From positions 1 to 16,411 of the forward strand of contig CAYQME010000055.1 of NCBI GenBank assembly GCA_964418645.1: a stretch of DNA of 16,411 nucleotides, given 5' to 3'. The notes under the pieces are model-generated. The model ran no database searches, was not told the origin of the DNA, and saw only the letters and a list, made by a program, of their open reading frames with translations. Below are positions 8,247 to 16,411 of this stretch, one piece after another (position 1 is the stretch's first letter; each line of letters begins with the position of its first letter). The translations under genes were made by a program, and so were the position numbers. This DNA comes from JAADHG01 sp964418645. Lineage in GTDB: Bacteria > Bacteroidota > Bacteroidia > Flavobacteriales > Flavobacteriaceae.

Positions 8247-10049
8247 TTATTCAACAGTTATTATTTCTTTAATAGAAACTGGCTTACCCTGGCTAGTAAA
8301 TCCTTCAAAAGAAATTTCATAAACTCCTTTATTGTCTGATGTATAAAATGTTATCTCCTGTTCATTCCCATAAAAATTAAATTCCGGCATCCATAGCAGT
8401 TGTTGTCTATAATCTGGAATTCTAGATGACTCAATTTCTGTTATGCCATCATACATTTGATTAAAATAATTTTTTTTAGGGCGAGGCTTAAATAACTTTA
8501 CTTTTTTCAAATATGCTTCACTTAATTCCTTGTCAAATTCTCCTTTAATCGTTTTAATATTAATAATGCCCTTATAAATTTGCGAACCATAATAATATTC
8601 ATCACGTAAAACACTAATGCTTTTTACTTTTTTAGCTTGATACTCAATAATACGCTCATGGTCTTGTATAAATACACCATCTACCATAACCAAAGGAAGT
8701 AATTCCGACCCATAATACGGATCAAACTCTCGCCCTCTAACCACAAATACTTGCTTACCATTTTTATCCTTTTTTGTCCATGCATGCTCAATTATTTCAA
8801 TAACCGTTTCTTTAACATCTGAGAAACGTGTGTAATCGTTCAAATTGTACACATCCTGATGATTTCCATAAAAAGGAGCCTGAGGTGTAATAATTTTTAT
8901 AGTATCAGGTTTTACATTAAAAAATCCGTTTTGTATTTGGTTATTAATACTACGCTCTAAAATTAGTTTCTTCATTTTTGAAGTCATTTTAAATCGAAAG
9001 TATTTTAAGTTTTTTGGAGACATTGGCTGATGCTCATTTAGCTTAATTATATAATTTTCAGGATGCTCATCAACTACTTGAAAAATAGCATCACCTCCAT
9101 AATAGTTGGTAGTTATATGAAAATAGAATATACCATCTTCATTTGTTCTTGTAATATCTAAAAAACTTTTATTAGTTATAATTGACAACGCAATATCCTT
9201 GTTAGGTTCAGGCAATTTTGTATTCTTGTTTATAACTTTCCCCGTAAACATTTCTCCTTTAAACTCAGGCATAAAAATTTGGTCTCCTACAGTTTTAGAC
9301 TCCTTTTTAATATTATTAAAAAGATGCTTATAATTAGCTGATGTAGGCATTGAAGCCGTTAAAATAGTATCTATTTTTCTTACTGAAATGGAATAGTTTC
9401 CAAGACTATTTCTTCTAGATGAAGCTTTTATAGTTAATACTACTTTTGATCGCGATTTATATGATTCTAAGTCGGAATATAATTTTACTAGATTGTCAGC
9501 AGTTTTATTATTAGTTACACTTAATTTTGATTTATAATTATCTTTCTGACTATTTTTTTTTGGTATATTTTCTATTTCAATATCTTCAGATAATATCTCA
9601 CTTTGATTTACTTTGTATGGATTTATAATACTTATGTCTGAACTAAAAAAGTTATTGCCACTTGCATTTCTCATCCATTGTGTGTAAGCTAATAATTTAT
9701 AATTTCCAGACGGTATGGAAGTAGGTACAAAAAAGTCACCTTGCCCAAGTCCTTCATCAAGCTTAATTTTGTGTTTAAATATAATTTGCCCATGTTCACC
9801 AATAAGTTCAACATAAGCTATCTTACTTGTTTTACTTAAATTATCAATACTCTCATTAAAACAATATAATTTATAATACAAATACTCGCCAGTAAATAAT
9901 AATGATGTATTATGATGTACAAATACTCTTTCATGATGAATGCTTTTATACCATTCAACATCGCTATCATTCTTTAACACATACTGTGCATACATAAAAT
10001 TATAGCTCAGAAGAAAAAGTAAAATATATAATAATAGATGTTTTTTCAT
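8247..10049 (-). CDS. secreted MG2-like / TonB plug-like domain protein (no barrel), third gene of the receptor operon
   Basis: The product is 600 residues from an ATG at 10049. An upstream in-frame TTG at 10067 would add six residues, but the ATG gives a clean signal peptide (MKKHLLLYIL, hydrophobic to about 20, cleavage near YAQ). Region 35-145 resembles the macroglobulin MG2-like domain of large Bacteroidota surface proteins (ERVFVHHNTSLLFTGEYLYYK, then PSGNYKLLAYTQWMRN). About 262-335 looks like a carboxypeptidase-regulatory Ig fold, and about 405-505 like a TonB plug (PLVMVDGVFIQDHE; GSQIYKGIINIKT). The end (about 540-600) has the WMPEF and FYTSDNKGVYEISFEGF segments typical of the C-terminal beta-sandwich in this family. 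No beta-barrel follows the plug. The gene starts 10 bp after the DUF4249 stop. A role in the cell envelope beside the receptor is inferred; the function is unknown. Confidence 0.85.
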   Translation of the reverse strand: MKKHLLLYILLFLLSYNFMYAQYVLKNDSDVEWYKSIHHERVFVHHNTSLLFTGEYLYYKLYCFNESIDNLSKTSKIAYVELIGEHGQIIFKHKIKLDEGLGQGDFFVPTSIPSGNYKLLAYTQWMRNASGNNFFSSDISIINPYKVNQSEILSEDIEIENIPKKNSQKDNYKSKLSVTNNKTADNLVKLYSDLESYKSRSKVVLTIKASSRRNSLGNYSISVRKIDTILTASMPTSANYKHLFNNIKKESKTVGDQIFMPEFKGEMFTGKVINKNTKLPEPNKDIALSIITNKSFLDITRTNEDGIFYFHITTNYYGGDAIFQVVDEHPENYIIKLNEHQPMSPKNLKYFRFKMTSKMKKLILERSINNQIQNGFFNVKPDTIKIITPQAPFYGNHQDVYNLNDYTRFSDVKETVIEIIEHAWTKKDKNGKQVFVVRGREFDPYYGSELLPLVMVDGVFIQDHERIIEYQAKKVKSISVLRDEYYYGSQIYKGIINIKTIKGEFDKELSEAYLKKVKLFKPRPKKNYFNQMYDGITEIESSRIPDYRQQLLWMPEFNFYGNEQEITFYTSDNKGVYEISFEGFTSQGKPVSIKEIITVE

Positions 10050-10059
10050 AACTAAACGT

Positions 10060-11283
10060 TTAATCAACCCAAAAATCAGGCGGTGTATTATTTCCTAAAA
10101 CTGTACAATCTCCACATTCAGGCAAAACAATTATTTCTGGACCTCCAAATAGTACCCCTGGAATACTTCCATCATTAGTTTCAAAATATTGAAATCCTGC
10201 AGCTATATTATCAAATAATGGATGTCCTGGTGGTTCCCCTTGAGTTGCAACAGGTGGCGCAATAAGAGTATTACAACCCACTATATAAGGAGGTAAATCT
10301 TCATCTGGAAAAAAATCTGCATAATTAAAATATACCCGTTTTTGGTCGAAAGACGACACTTCAAAAAAGCCCAAGACTTTTTCATTTTGATTGGTCTCTG
10401 AAAATACATTTCCATTAATAAATCCAGGTTGTGTTTGAGACAGCAAGCTTTCAGACTCTGATAAATTTTTAAGCGCATTATAAAACGCGTGAGCCTCTTG
10501 AGTTTGTACATATTGTTTTACCAAAATAGAATAACGATGTGACATAATATAGTTTTCTCTACTAATAAATCTAGCCGTGAACTTTTCTAATCTGTCTTCA
10601 ACTAAATTAATTGTACTGGTAATAATAATAGTATTGGATTTAACTGTATTATAGCAAATTTTTTCCTGTTCAGGGCGCAATAAAATATCATAATCAAAAA
10701 ATGAGCCTTCTTTAAAAACAATTTCATAAGCCGAGTACTTTGGCGCAATAATTTTATAGGTTTCTTCATATTCAAAACGATAATACCTAGAATTACCAAA
10801 AGGGTCATAACTATCGACAAGAATTGATATGCCTTCAACACCATCGTCGTTAAAACCTCGTTCTACCGATACATTATCTATATTAGTATTTTGTGTTAAC
10901 TGCATTGCTTTTGAACTGTATAATGCACCATCATTAGTTTGTATTTGTAGTGAATAATTACGATTTGGTTGTGCACTAAAAGCCGAATTAGAAATATAAA
11001 CTCCAAAATCTGTCTCATGAAACAAATATTCGTTTTGAGCATCATCTACAACTTTTACACTAGCATTGCTCTCAGGAGAAGGTGCTGTAGTATCTAACTG
11101 AAACGTTCGTGATAATAAAATCTTCTGTAGTTTTAATTCGTTAGTAATAGTTGCTTCTATAACTAAGGCGCTTTCAAAAGTTTTAACTTCAGATTCAAAA
11201 TCAAATGTTTCAAGACAACTACTGGAAATTATACCTAGTATTATAATTAAAATAATATGCTTTATACTTCTTTTTAGTTTCAT
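10060..11283 (-). CDS. DUF4249 family outer-membrane lipoprotein
   Basis: This 407-residue protein has a signal peptide ending at SSSC (Cys23), so it is a predicted lipoprotein. The body fits DUF4249: an N-terminal strand ALVIEATITNE, the KILLSRTF motif, a VKVVDDAQNEYLFHE segment, FGVYIS and YSLQIQTNDGALYSS, all suggesting immunoglobulin-like strands. The C-terminus has a CGDC pair (Cys390 and Cys393) and the PPDFW ending typical of the family. DUF4249 genes are commonly found beside SusC-like TonB-dependent receptors in Bacteroidota, and the function is not established. By position it could be a surface partner like SusD, but it has no SusD helical TPR features. The gene starts 17 bp after the receptor stop and is followed by the MG2/plug gene after 10 bp, forming a three-gene operon. 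Confidence 0.9.
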   Translation of the reverse strand: MKLKRSIKHIILIIILGIISSSCLETFDFESEVKTFESALVIEATITNELKLQKILLSRTFQLDTTAPSPESNASVKVVDDAQNEYLFHETDFGVYISNSAFSAQPNRNYSLQIQTNDGALYSSKAMQLTQNTNIDNVSVERGFNDDGVEGISILVDSYDPFGNSRYYRFEYEETYKIIAPKYSAYEIVFKEGSFFDYDILLRPEQEKICYNTVKSNTIIITSTINLVEDRLEKFTARFISRENYIMSHRYSILVKQYVQTQEAHAFYNALKNLSESESLLSQTQPGFINGNVFSETNQNEKVLGFFEVSSFDQKRVYFNYADFFPDEDLPPYIVGCNTLIAPPVATQGEPPGHPLFDNIAAGFQYFETNDGSIPGVLFGGPEIIVLPECGDCTVLGNNTPPDFWVD

Positions 11284-11300
11284 CTTTAAACTGTAGCTAA

Positions 11301-14081
11301 TTAAAATTTAAAATTATAAGTAAACGTTGGTATTGGTATTGAAAAAATAGAACTTTTAAAAGCCTTTATTCGTCCCTTTTCTGTTACAAAAAATACTGAG
11401 TATGGATTGTTTCTTCCCAATACATTATAAATTGAAAAATTCCAGAAACTATGAGCAAATTTTTTTATTTTATGGTTACCTTCCACATTAAAACCAATAT
11501 CTAATCGATAATAATCTGGAATTCTAAACTTATTTCTATCACTAAACACAACAAATTCAGCATTATTAAAAACATACTTACCAACAGGAAAAGTTACAGG
11601 TCTCCCGGTTTGATAAGCAAAATTTAAAGAAAGACTATAGCGTCTTGTTAATTTATAATTTGCAACTAGGTTTACATCATGGGGTTTGTCAAAATTTGTT
11701 GAAAAATATACGCCATTATTAACACGCTCTTCACTAAACTCGCTGTCCAATTTTATCAATGATTTAGAATATGTATAACCTAACCAACCATTAAGTTTTC
11801 CTTTTGTTTTCTTTAATAAAAATTCTATTCCATGAGCTTTTCCTTTACCCTGTAATACTTCGGATTCTAAAGTTTCGTTTAGTAATAATTGTGCGCCAAC
11901 TTTATAGTCTAATATATTTTTTGACGTTTTATAATACCCTTCTACGCTTAGCTCATACATATTATCTTCAAAGTTTTTGTAAAACCCTAAAGAATATTGG
12001 TTAGCCTGCTGTGGTTTAATATTTATATCTGATAGTTTCCAAGTATCTGTTGGAGAAACTGTAGTATTGGTTGATAAACTATGAATATATTGATATGTAT
12101 TATTATAACTAGCCTTTATAGATAAATCTGGTCTTAAAAAATAGCGTGCAGATAGTCTAGCTTCAGGGCCGCCATATGTTTTAATAATCTCATTTTTATC
12201 AAACTGCAAGGTGGTTTCTAAGGTAGTCTCGCTTTTAGGAAGACCATTGGTGTAAATATTTTGTGATGCTTCACCTAAAAAAGCAAATAAAGAGTATCTT
12301 ACTCCGGCATCAATAGCAAATTTATCACTTAATTTATACTTAACTGTCAAAAATACAGCAGATTCCAAACCTCTCTCTTTTGGAATGGTAAGGGGCTCTA
12401 TAATTGAATTATTCCCTTTGGGGTTTATGCTTCCTGGGTTTACAGAGTATATCTTTCCTGAGAGACCATAACCAAATTTTAGATCATTTTTAAATTTATA
12501 ATCTGCCTTTAATTTTAGTTCTGTCTCAGATACTTTATACCCTAAATCAAAATTTCTATTAAACTCACTATCAAACTCAATATCAAATTTATATTCACTA
12601 TTTGTTAAAATTAAACTTCCTTTATTATTTTCATTAAACTTATGATTCCATTGCAAAGAAAATAACCTATTACTATAACTATACAAGGAATCTGAGGTAA
12701 TACTAAATCTATCTTTACTATAATACGCTGAAGCACTAATTGCATCCTTTTGATTAATCTTATGAGTGTATTTTGCTACTATATCGTAAAAATTGGCTTC
12801 ACTTTTTTGTAATGATTTATCGTCTAACGATCTTAATATCCAATTTGAATATGTTCCTCTTACTCCAATAATCAAGGCCGCTTTATCCTTAATAACTGGG
12901 AGTTCTAAAGTAACATTACTAGTTACTGGACCAAGAGACACTTCTCCTGTAAATTTGTTAGTATTCGCATCTTTAGTACGTATATCAAATACTGATGAAA
13001 GTCTACCTCCATATTGAGCTGGGATATTGCCTTTATAAATGTTTACTTCACCTGACGTATAAGGATTTATAGCTGAAAATATTCCAAACAGGTGCGTAGG
13101 GTTATATATAACAGCATTATCAAGTAGTATAAGGTTTTGATCTTCTTTACCTCCTCTAACATTATATCCAGATGAGCCTTCACCGGTCTTTGTTATTCCT
13201 GGCAATGTGGTAGCTACTTGCAAAACATCTCTTTCACCCAATACCAAAGGGATATTCTTAATTTCCTTAACTTCAATTTTTGTAACGCCTGTATTAGTTT
13301 CTTCTACATTTTTATCTATATCCGCTTCTATAATAATCTCATCCAAAATCTGATAACCTTCTTGTAAGCTAAAATTTAAACGGCCATCATTATAAATTAC
13401 AACTTCTTTTAATGTACTTAAAGTTCCTAAAGAGCTTGTTTCAATTATGTTTAGACCAGGGGGTAGGTTAAGTTCGTAATATCCGTTTTTATTAGTAACT
13501 GTACCAATATTTTTGTCCTTTACAGCAATGGCAAGATTTGAAATAAACTGGCCAGTTTTAATATTTTTCGCATACCCAGAAAGTTTAAATCTGCGTTTTA
13601 AATTATCTTTATTCTCCTTTCCAATTCTAACAAGTTCTGTTTTCTGAGGAGTAGATTCTCGCTCTTCATTATAAAATACAGGGTTAATATCTTTGATCTT
13701 TTCTTTGTTTTCTTTATTTGTAATCTCAGTTACTTCTTCTGAATTGCCTCCAAAAAAACCTTGAGGAAGTGCATCATAAATTCTATTGTTTCTTGTTAAA
13801 ATAATTTTACTATTATCTAAAATAAAAAAGTTGAGAATTGTTTTCTGAAAAATATCTTCCAGAATTGTATCGATAGCAGCATTCGTATAACTACCAGTTA
13901 TCTTTTTACCTTTAACCCATTCATCAACATAATAAAACTTAACATCAATTTTGTTTTCAATTTGATCTAAAGCATCTATAATTTCAATATTTTCAAAGGA
14001 TATGGTCAGAGAAAAATCGTTATTCTGAGCACCAGTTTTAACAAACACTAGTAAAAGAATACTAATAACAAAACTTTTCAT
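11301..14081 (-). CDS. TonB-dependent receptor with STN, carboxypeptidase-regulatory, plug and barrel domains
   Basis: This is a 926-residue outer-membrane receptor. After a signal peptide (1-19, ending TGAQ) comes an STN (secretin/TonB N-terminal) domain at about 22-96, a low-complexity charged linker (about 112-160), a carboxypeptidase-regulatory-like Ig fold at about 165-250 (LSGYAKN, TNKNGYYELNLPPG), then the plug at about 265-370 with GYNVRGGKEDQNLILLDNAV and GNIPAQYGGRLSSVFDI. The remainder is a 22-strand type barrel ending in Phe (TFTYNFKF), as expected for BAM-inserted porins. It would import a substrate using TonB/ExbB/ExbD energy; the ligand cannot be told from the sequence. STN domains often signal to a FecR anti-sigma factor, but no sigma/anti-sigma pair is in the window. 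It leads an operon with the DUF4249 and MG2/plug genes. The start is ATG at 14081. Confidence 0.95.
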   Translation of the reverse strand: MKSFVISILLLVFVKTGAQNNDFSLTISFENIEIIDALDQIENKIDVKFYYVDEWVKGKKITGSYTNAAIDTILEDIFQKTILNFFILDNSKIILTRNNRIYDALPQGFFGGNSEEVTEITNKENKEKIKDINPVFYNEERESTPQKTELVRIGKENKDNLKRRFKLSGYAKNIKTGQFISNLAIAVKDKNIGTVTNKNGYYELNLPPGLNIIETSSLGTLSTLKEVVIYNDGRLNFSLQEGYQILDEIIIEADIDKNVEETNTGVTKIEVKEIKNIPLVLGERDVLQVATTLPGITKTGEGSSGYNVRGGKEDQNLILLDNAVIYNPTHLFGIFSAINPYTSGEVNIYKGNIPAQYGGRLSSVFDIRTKDANTNKFTGEVSLGPVTSNVTLELPVIKDKAALIIGVRGTYSNWILRSLDDKSLQKSEANFYDIVAKYTHKINQKDAISASAYYSKDRFSITSDSLYSYSNRLFSLQWNHKFNENNKGSLILTNSEYKFDIEFDSEFNRNFDLGYKVSETELKLKADYKFKNDLKFGYGLSGKIYSVNPGSINPKGNNSIIEPLTIPKERGLESAVFLTVKYKLSDKFAIDAGVRYSLFAFLGEASQNIYTNGLPKSETTLETTLQFDKNEIIKTYGGPEARLSARYFLRPDLSIKASYNNTYQYIHSLSTNTTVSPTDTWKLSDINIKPQQANQYSLGFYKNFEDNMYELSVEGYYKTSKNILDYKVGAQLLLNETLESEVLQGKGKAHGIEFLLKKTKGKLNGWLGYTYSKSLIKLDSEFSEERVNNGVYFSTNFDKPHDVNLVANYKLTRRYSLSLNFAYQTGRPVTFPVGKYVFNNAEFVVFSDRNKFRIPDYYRLDIGFNVEGNHKIKKFAHSFWNFSIYNVLGRNNPYSVFFVTEKGRIKAFKSSIFSIPIPTFTYNFKF

Positions 14082-14145
14082 CTTTAGCTGGTTGATTTTC
14101 AGTTAAATTACAATACAATAGAATAAGGTCTGTTAATTATGATAA

Positions 14146-14170
14146 TATCTTACTACTAATATTTAAGATA
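14146..14170. repeat. inverted repeat upstream of the receptor gene
   Basis: TATCTTA (14146-14152) and TAAGATA (14164-14170) are perfect 7-bp inverted arms around an 11-bp spacer. The element lies 65-89 bp upstream of the receptor start, in the only sizeable gap before that operon. It could be an operator or a stem in the 5' leader. AT-only spacers like this also arise by chance, so the call is tentative. Confidence 0.3.
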
Positions 14171-14206
14171 AAAGGAAAGACTGAACGAAATTAGCCTTCA
14201 ATTTGT

Positions 14207-14225
14207 ATAGCATGAAAAGTGCTAT
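14207..14225 (-). terminator. hairpin just after the hydrolase gene, possible weak terminator
   Basis: On the minus strand, ATAGCA (14225-14220) and TGCTAT (14212-14207) form a perfect 6-bp stem with a 7-nt loop, starting 7 bp beyond the hydrolase stop codon. There is no T-run after it (the next bases are ACAAATTG), so it would be an imperfect intrinsic terminator or an RNA 3'-end stabiliser. Confidence 0.3.
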
Positions 14226-14232
14226 TAATTAG

Positions 14233-15195
14233 TTATTTATGAATATTCAAAAACTCTAACGCTCTCTTTTCATTATAATACACATTACTTCTTGTTACAA
14301 AACCAACATGACCACCATAATTAGGGGTTTCTAGAAACAAACTAGGGTTTGCTTTTGCTTCTTCAATAGGATAACAATCTACCGATAAAAAAGAATCGTT
14401 CTTAGCATTAATTAAAAGTGTAGGAATTGAAATATTATTTAGAAATTGCAAACTGCTACATTTGTCATAATAATCTAAAGCATCTTTAAAACCATGGGCT
14501 TTCGACGTATAAACATCATCAAAATCTTTTAGTGTCTTAATACTAATAATATCTGCATCACTTACTAATTCTGGAAAACGCTTCCGTTTTTGCTTTAATT
14601 TATTTATTAAATATTTTTTAAAGCGATTGTGATATAATACATTGTGGAACTTATGCAATTCAACACAAGAGCCATATAAGCTACAAGGCACTGAAATTGC
14701 AACAGCTGCTTTAATTTGACTTGGAATAATTCGACCTTCACCTAAATATTTAAGTGTAACGTTGCCTCCAAGACTAAATCCATTAATATATATATTTGAA
14801 TAGTGTTTTGTTGAAATGATATGATTGACTACATCTTCTAAATCTTCAGTTGCTCCAGAATGATACGAACGAAATTTTAAATTTTCTTCACCGCTACAAC
14901 TTCTAAAATTTACACTAACGACATCAAAATTATTTTGATTTAACACTTTTGCAGCACCTAACATATATGGTCGTTGTGCATCGCCTTCTAAACCATGAAG
15001 TAAAATAACAAGCTTATTATTAGTTTCATTAGTATAGCACCAATCTAAATCTAAAAAGTCGCCATCGCTTAAAGTTATGCGTTCACGCTCTTGATTTACA
15101 CCAATTACTTTTCTAGCCAAACCAGAATAAACAGTAGATACAAATCCGTTTCTAAAAAAGATTCGTGATTTATAAGTAGATTTTATTATAGGCAT
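14233..15195 (-). CDS. YheT/ABHD-type alpha/beta hydrolase
   Basis: This 320-residue protein belongs to the YheT-like (AB-hydrolase 4) family. The fold is marked by the oxyanion-hole motif LLHGLEGDAQRPY (65-77), the NFRSCSGEENLKFRSYHSG segment (96-114) that is very characteristic of the family, and the nucleophile elbow GFSLGG (139-144) with Ser141. The likely catalytic Asp is Asp267 (NAKNDSFLS) and the His is His296 (GGHVGF), completing the triad. No signal peptide is visible, so it is probably cytosolic or peripheral; family members act as esterases or lipases, but the substrate is unknown. Length is normal. It stands 85 bp after preA, with a plausible promoter in the gap, and 151 bp before the receptor gene, so it may be a separate transcription unit. 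The start is ATG at 15195. Confidence 0.92.
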   Translation of the reverse strand: MPIIKSTYKSRIFFRNGFVSTVYSGLARKVIGVNQERERITLSDGDFLDLDWCYTNETNNKLVILLHGLEGDAQRPYMLGAAKVLNQNNFDVVSVNFRSCSGEENLKFRSYHSGATEDLEDVVNHIISTKHYSNIYINGFSLGGNVTLKYLGEGRIIPSQIKAAVAISVPCSLYGSCVELHKFHNVLYHNRFKKYLINKLKQKRKRFPELVSDADIISIKTLKDFDDVYTSKAHGFKDALDYYDKCSSLQFLNNISIPTLLINAKNDSFLSVDCYPIEEAKANPSLFLETPNYGGHVGFVTRSNVYYNEKRALEFLNIHK

Positions 15196-15232
15196 TTTAA
15201 AGTACTTAAAGTTATTTGAAGTTTAAAATGCC

Positions 15233-15266
15233 CAAAGTTATTTTTTTCAATTCTAATTTTTAACAA
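15233..15266 (-). promoter_or_regulatory. candidate Bacteroidota-type promoter for the hydrolase gene
   Basis: On the minus strand TAACTTTG (15240-15233) matches the Bacteroidota -7 consensus TAnnTTTG. A TTG at 15266-15264 lies 23 bp upstream, at the long end of the usual -33 spacing. The predicted transcript would begin near 15226, giving a leader of about 30 nt before the ATG at 15195. I found no equally good match before the other genes. Confidence 0.35.
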
Positions 15267-15280
15267 CTAATTTATTCCGA

Positions 15281-16372
15281 TTAATTACTTGCTAATTTGT
15301 CTGTTTCTTTAGTAATATCTTTACCCCAGTTTTCGTCTCGATTCGTACCTAACGCATCGGATTTTTTGGCAATTTTCATATCGACTAAATGATGGTGAGT
15401 TGTTAAATATTGTAAAGAATGTCCAACAAATTCTCGTACAGTTTTAAATCCATTCTTATCCATAAAATCAGATAATCCTCGATTTAATTCATCTACCATT
15501 CCATAGCCTTGAAGCATAACTCCAGTACAAACTTGTACAGTCGAACTTCCCATTAGGATAAATTCAATTGCTTCATGACTGCTAATTACGCCTCCTATTC
15601 CAGATATATCTCTTCCTTTAAGAGCTCTAGCAATTTCAGATACTTTTCTCAATGCTAATGGTTTTACTGCATAGTAAGAAAATCCTCCTGGTGTTGAATG
15701 TCCTTCTACTGTTGGCATTGGACGTAAGCTTTCCAAATTAATTCCTACAATGGAAGGTATTGTGTTAATGGCAGCAACGCCATCTGCTCCTCCATCGAAT
15801 GCAGCTTTTGCAGGTGCAGTAATGTCGGTAATATCTGGAGTCATTTTTGCCCAAATGGGTAATTTTGAAACTTCACGAACCCATCCTGTTACTTCTTCAA
15901 CCATTTCCTTATTTTGACCCATAAAAGCACCCATTCCTGTTTCTGGATGTCCATGAGGACAAGAAAAATTTAATTCAAACATATCTACTCCAGTGTCAGC
16001 AATTAAACCTGTTAAATCTTGCCAACGACTTTTCTCGTAAGATTCCATTAAGGACGCAATTAAGACTTTATCTGGATGTTTGTCTTTAATTCTTTTGAAT
16101 TCATCCAACCAAACTTCCAACGTCCTATCTGAAATTAATTCAATGTTTTCAAATCCGATAATATCTCCATTTGGGGTTTTTAATTTTCCATATCGAGGGT
16201 TTACATTCATTACAGGAGTTGAACTTAAGCTTACCGTTTTAGCTACAACTCCTCCCCAACCAGCAGTAAAGGCTTTATCAATGGTTCTAAAATTGGTACT
16301 TGGTGGTCCTGACCCTATTACAAAAGGGTTAGGGAATTTTACACCATTTACTTCTATACTTATATCTGCCAT
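15281..16372 (-). CDS. preA: dihydropyrimidine dehydrogenase PreA-like subunit (FMN TIM barrel, no ferredoxin domain)
   Basis: This 363-residue FMN-binding TIM-barrel protein resembles the catalytic part of dihydropyrimidine dehydrogenase, which reduces uracil and thymine to the dihydro forms in the cytosol. The active-site loop is NFSCPHG (135-141) with Cys138 at the catalytic position, followed by ETGMGAFMGQN as in PreA and mammalian DPD rather than dihydroorotate dehydrogenases. FMN-site features include VAKTVSL (Lys45), WAKMTPD (Lys176) and the C-terminal GIGGVISS and VQVCTGVMLQG segments. E. coli PreA is about 411 residues because it ends in a ferredoxin domain with two [4Fe-4S] clusters; this protein stops after a charged tail (GTNRDENWGKDI...) with no Cys motif, and none follows before the next gene. 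Partner PreT is not in the window. The start is ATG at 16372; its upstream context is cut off. Confidence 0.88.
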   Translation of the reverse strand: MADISIEVNGVKFPNPFVIGSGPPSTNFRTIDKAFTAGWGGVVAKTVSLSSTPVMNVNPRYGKLKTPNGDIIGFENIELISDRTLEVWLDEFKRIKDKHPDKVLIASLMESYEKSRWQDLTGLIADTGVDMFELNFSCPHGHPETGMGAFMGQNKEMVEEVTGWVREVSKLPIWAKMTPDITDITAPAKAAFDGGADGVAAINTIPSIVGINLESLRPMPTVEGHSTPGGFSYYAVKPLALRKVSEIARALKGRDISGIGGVISSHEAIEFILMGSSTVQVCTGVMLQGYGMVDELNRGLSDFMDKNGFKTVREFVGHSLQYLTTHHHLVDMKIAKKSDALGTNRDENWGKDITKETDKLASN

Positions 16373-16411
16373 TTTTTTAGTTTTTTAGGTATGAATAATG
16401 AGTTGAGAGTT

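Noticed and set aside
10050..10067. TTG start six codons upstream for the MG2/plug gene
   Set aside because: The ATG at 10049 gives a standard signal peptide and avoids overlap with the DUF4249 gene.
16080..16388. 102-codon open frame on the plus strand
   Set aside because: It is antisense to the conserved N-terminal part of the PreA-like gene.

Overview
The window looks like part of a Bacteroidota chromosome, most likely a member of the Flavobacteriaceae. The DNA is strongly AT-rich. Most start codons lack a clear Shine-Dalgarno sequence. The gene content is typical of that group: a SusC-like TonB-dependent receptor with STN and carboxypeptidase-regulatory domains, a DUF4249 lipoprotein, an MG2/plug surface protein and a lipoprotein M16 peptidase. 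I see no rRNA, tRNA, CRISPR array, insertion sequence or phage gene.

Eleven genes lie on the minus strand and read from high to low coordinates. A fragment of a plus-strand gene at the left edge converges on them with only 6 bp between the stop codons. From right to left (the direction of transcription) the order is as follows. (1) A PreA-like dihydropyrimidine dehydrogenase catalytic subunit without its usual C-terminal ferredoxin domain. (2) A YheT-family alpha/beta hydrolase, preceded by a plausible Bacteroidota-type promoter. (3) A three-gene outer-membrane operon: STN-type TonB-dependent receptor, DUF4249 lipoprotein, and an MG2-like protein carrying a TonB plug-like domain but no barrel. 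(4) YifB/ComM-type AAA ATPase. (5) A two-half M16 metallopeptidase lipoprotein. (6) A tightly packed 5-oxoprolinase operon: Nramp-like transporter, pxpA, pxpB, pxpC.

Two units stand out functionally. In the pxp operon, PxpABC would cleave 5-oxo-L-proline to glutamate with ATP. The first gene encodes an Nramp-fold protein whose usual metal-binding residues are replaced (DPGN becomes GPGT, MPH becomes VPY), so it is more likely a transporter for something other than a transition metal, with 5-oxoproline the natural candidate. The genes abut or overlap, and pxpB and pxpC appear to use TTG and GTG starts, which suggests translational coupling.

The receptor/DUF4249/MG2-plug cluster is the best candidate for a poorly described system. 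It resembles a SusC/SusD-type uptake unit in layout, with a DUF4249 lipoprotein in the SusD position and a third, probably envelope-localised protein of unknown role. Nothing in the window names its substrate. Intergenic regions are all short (at most about 150 bp); the longest, before the receptor gene, holds two inverted repeats that may be regulatory.
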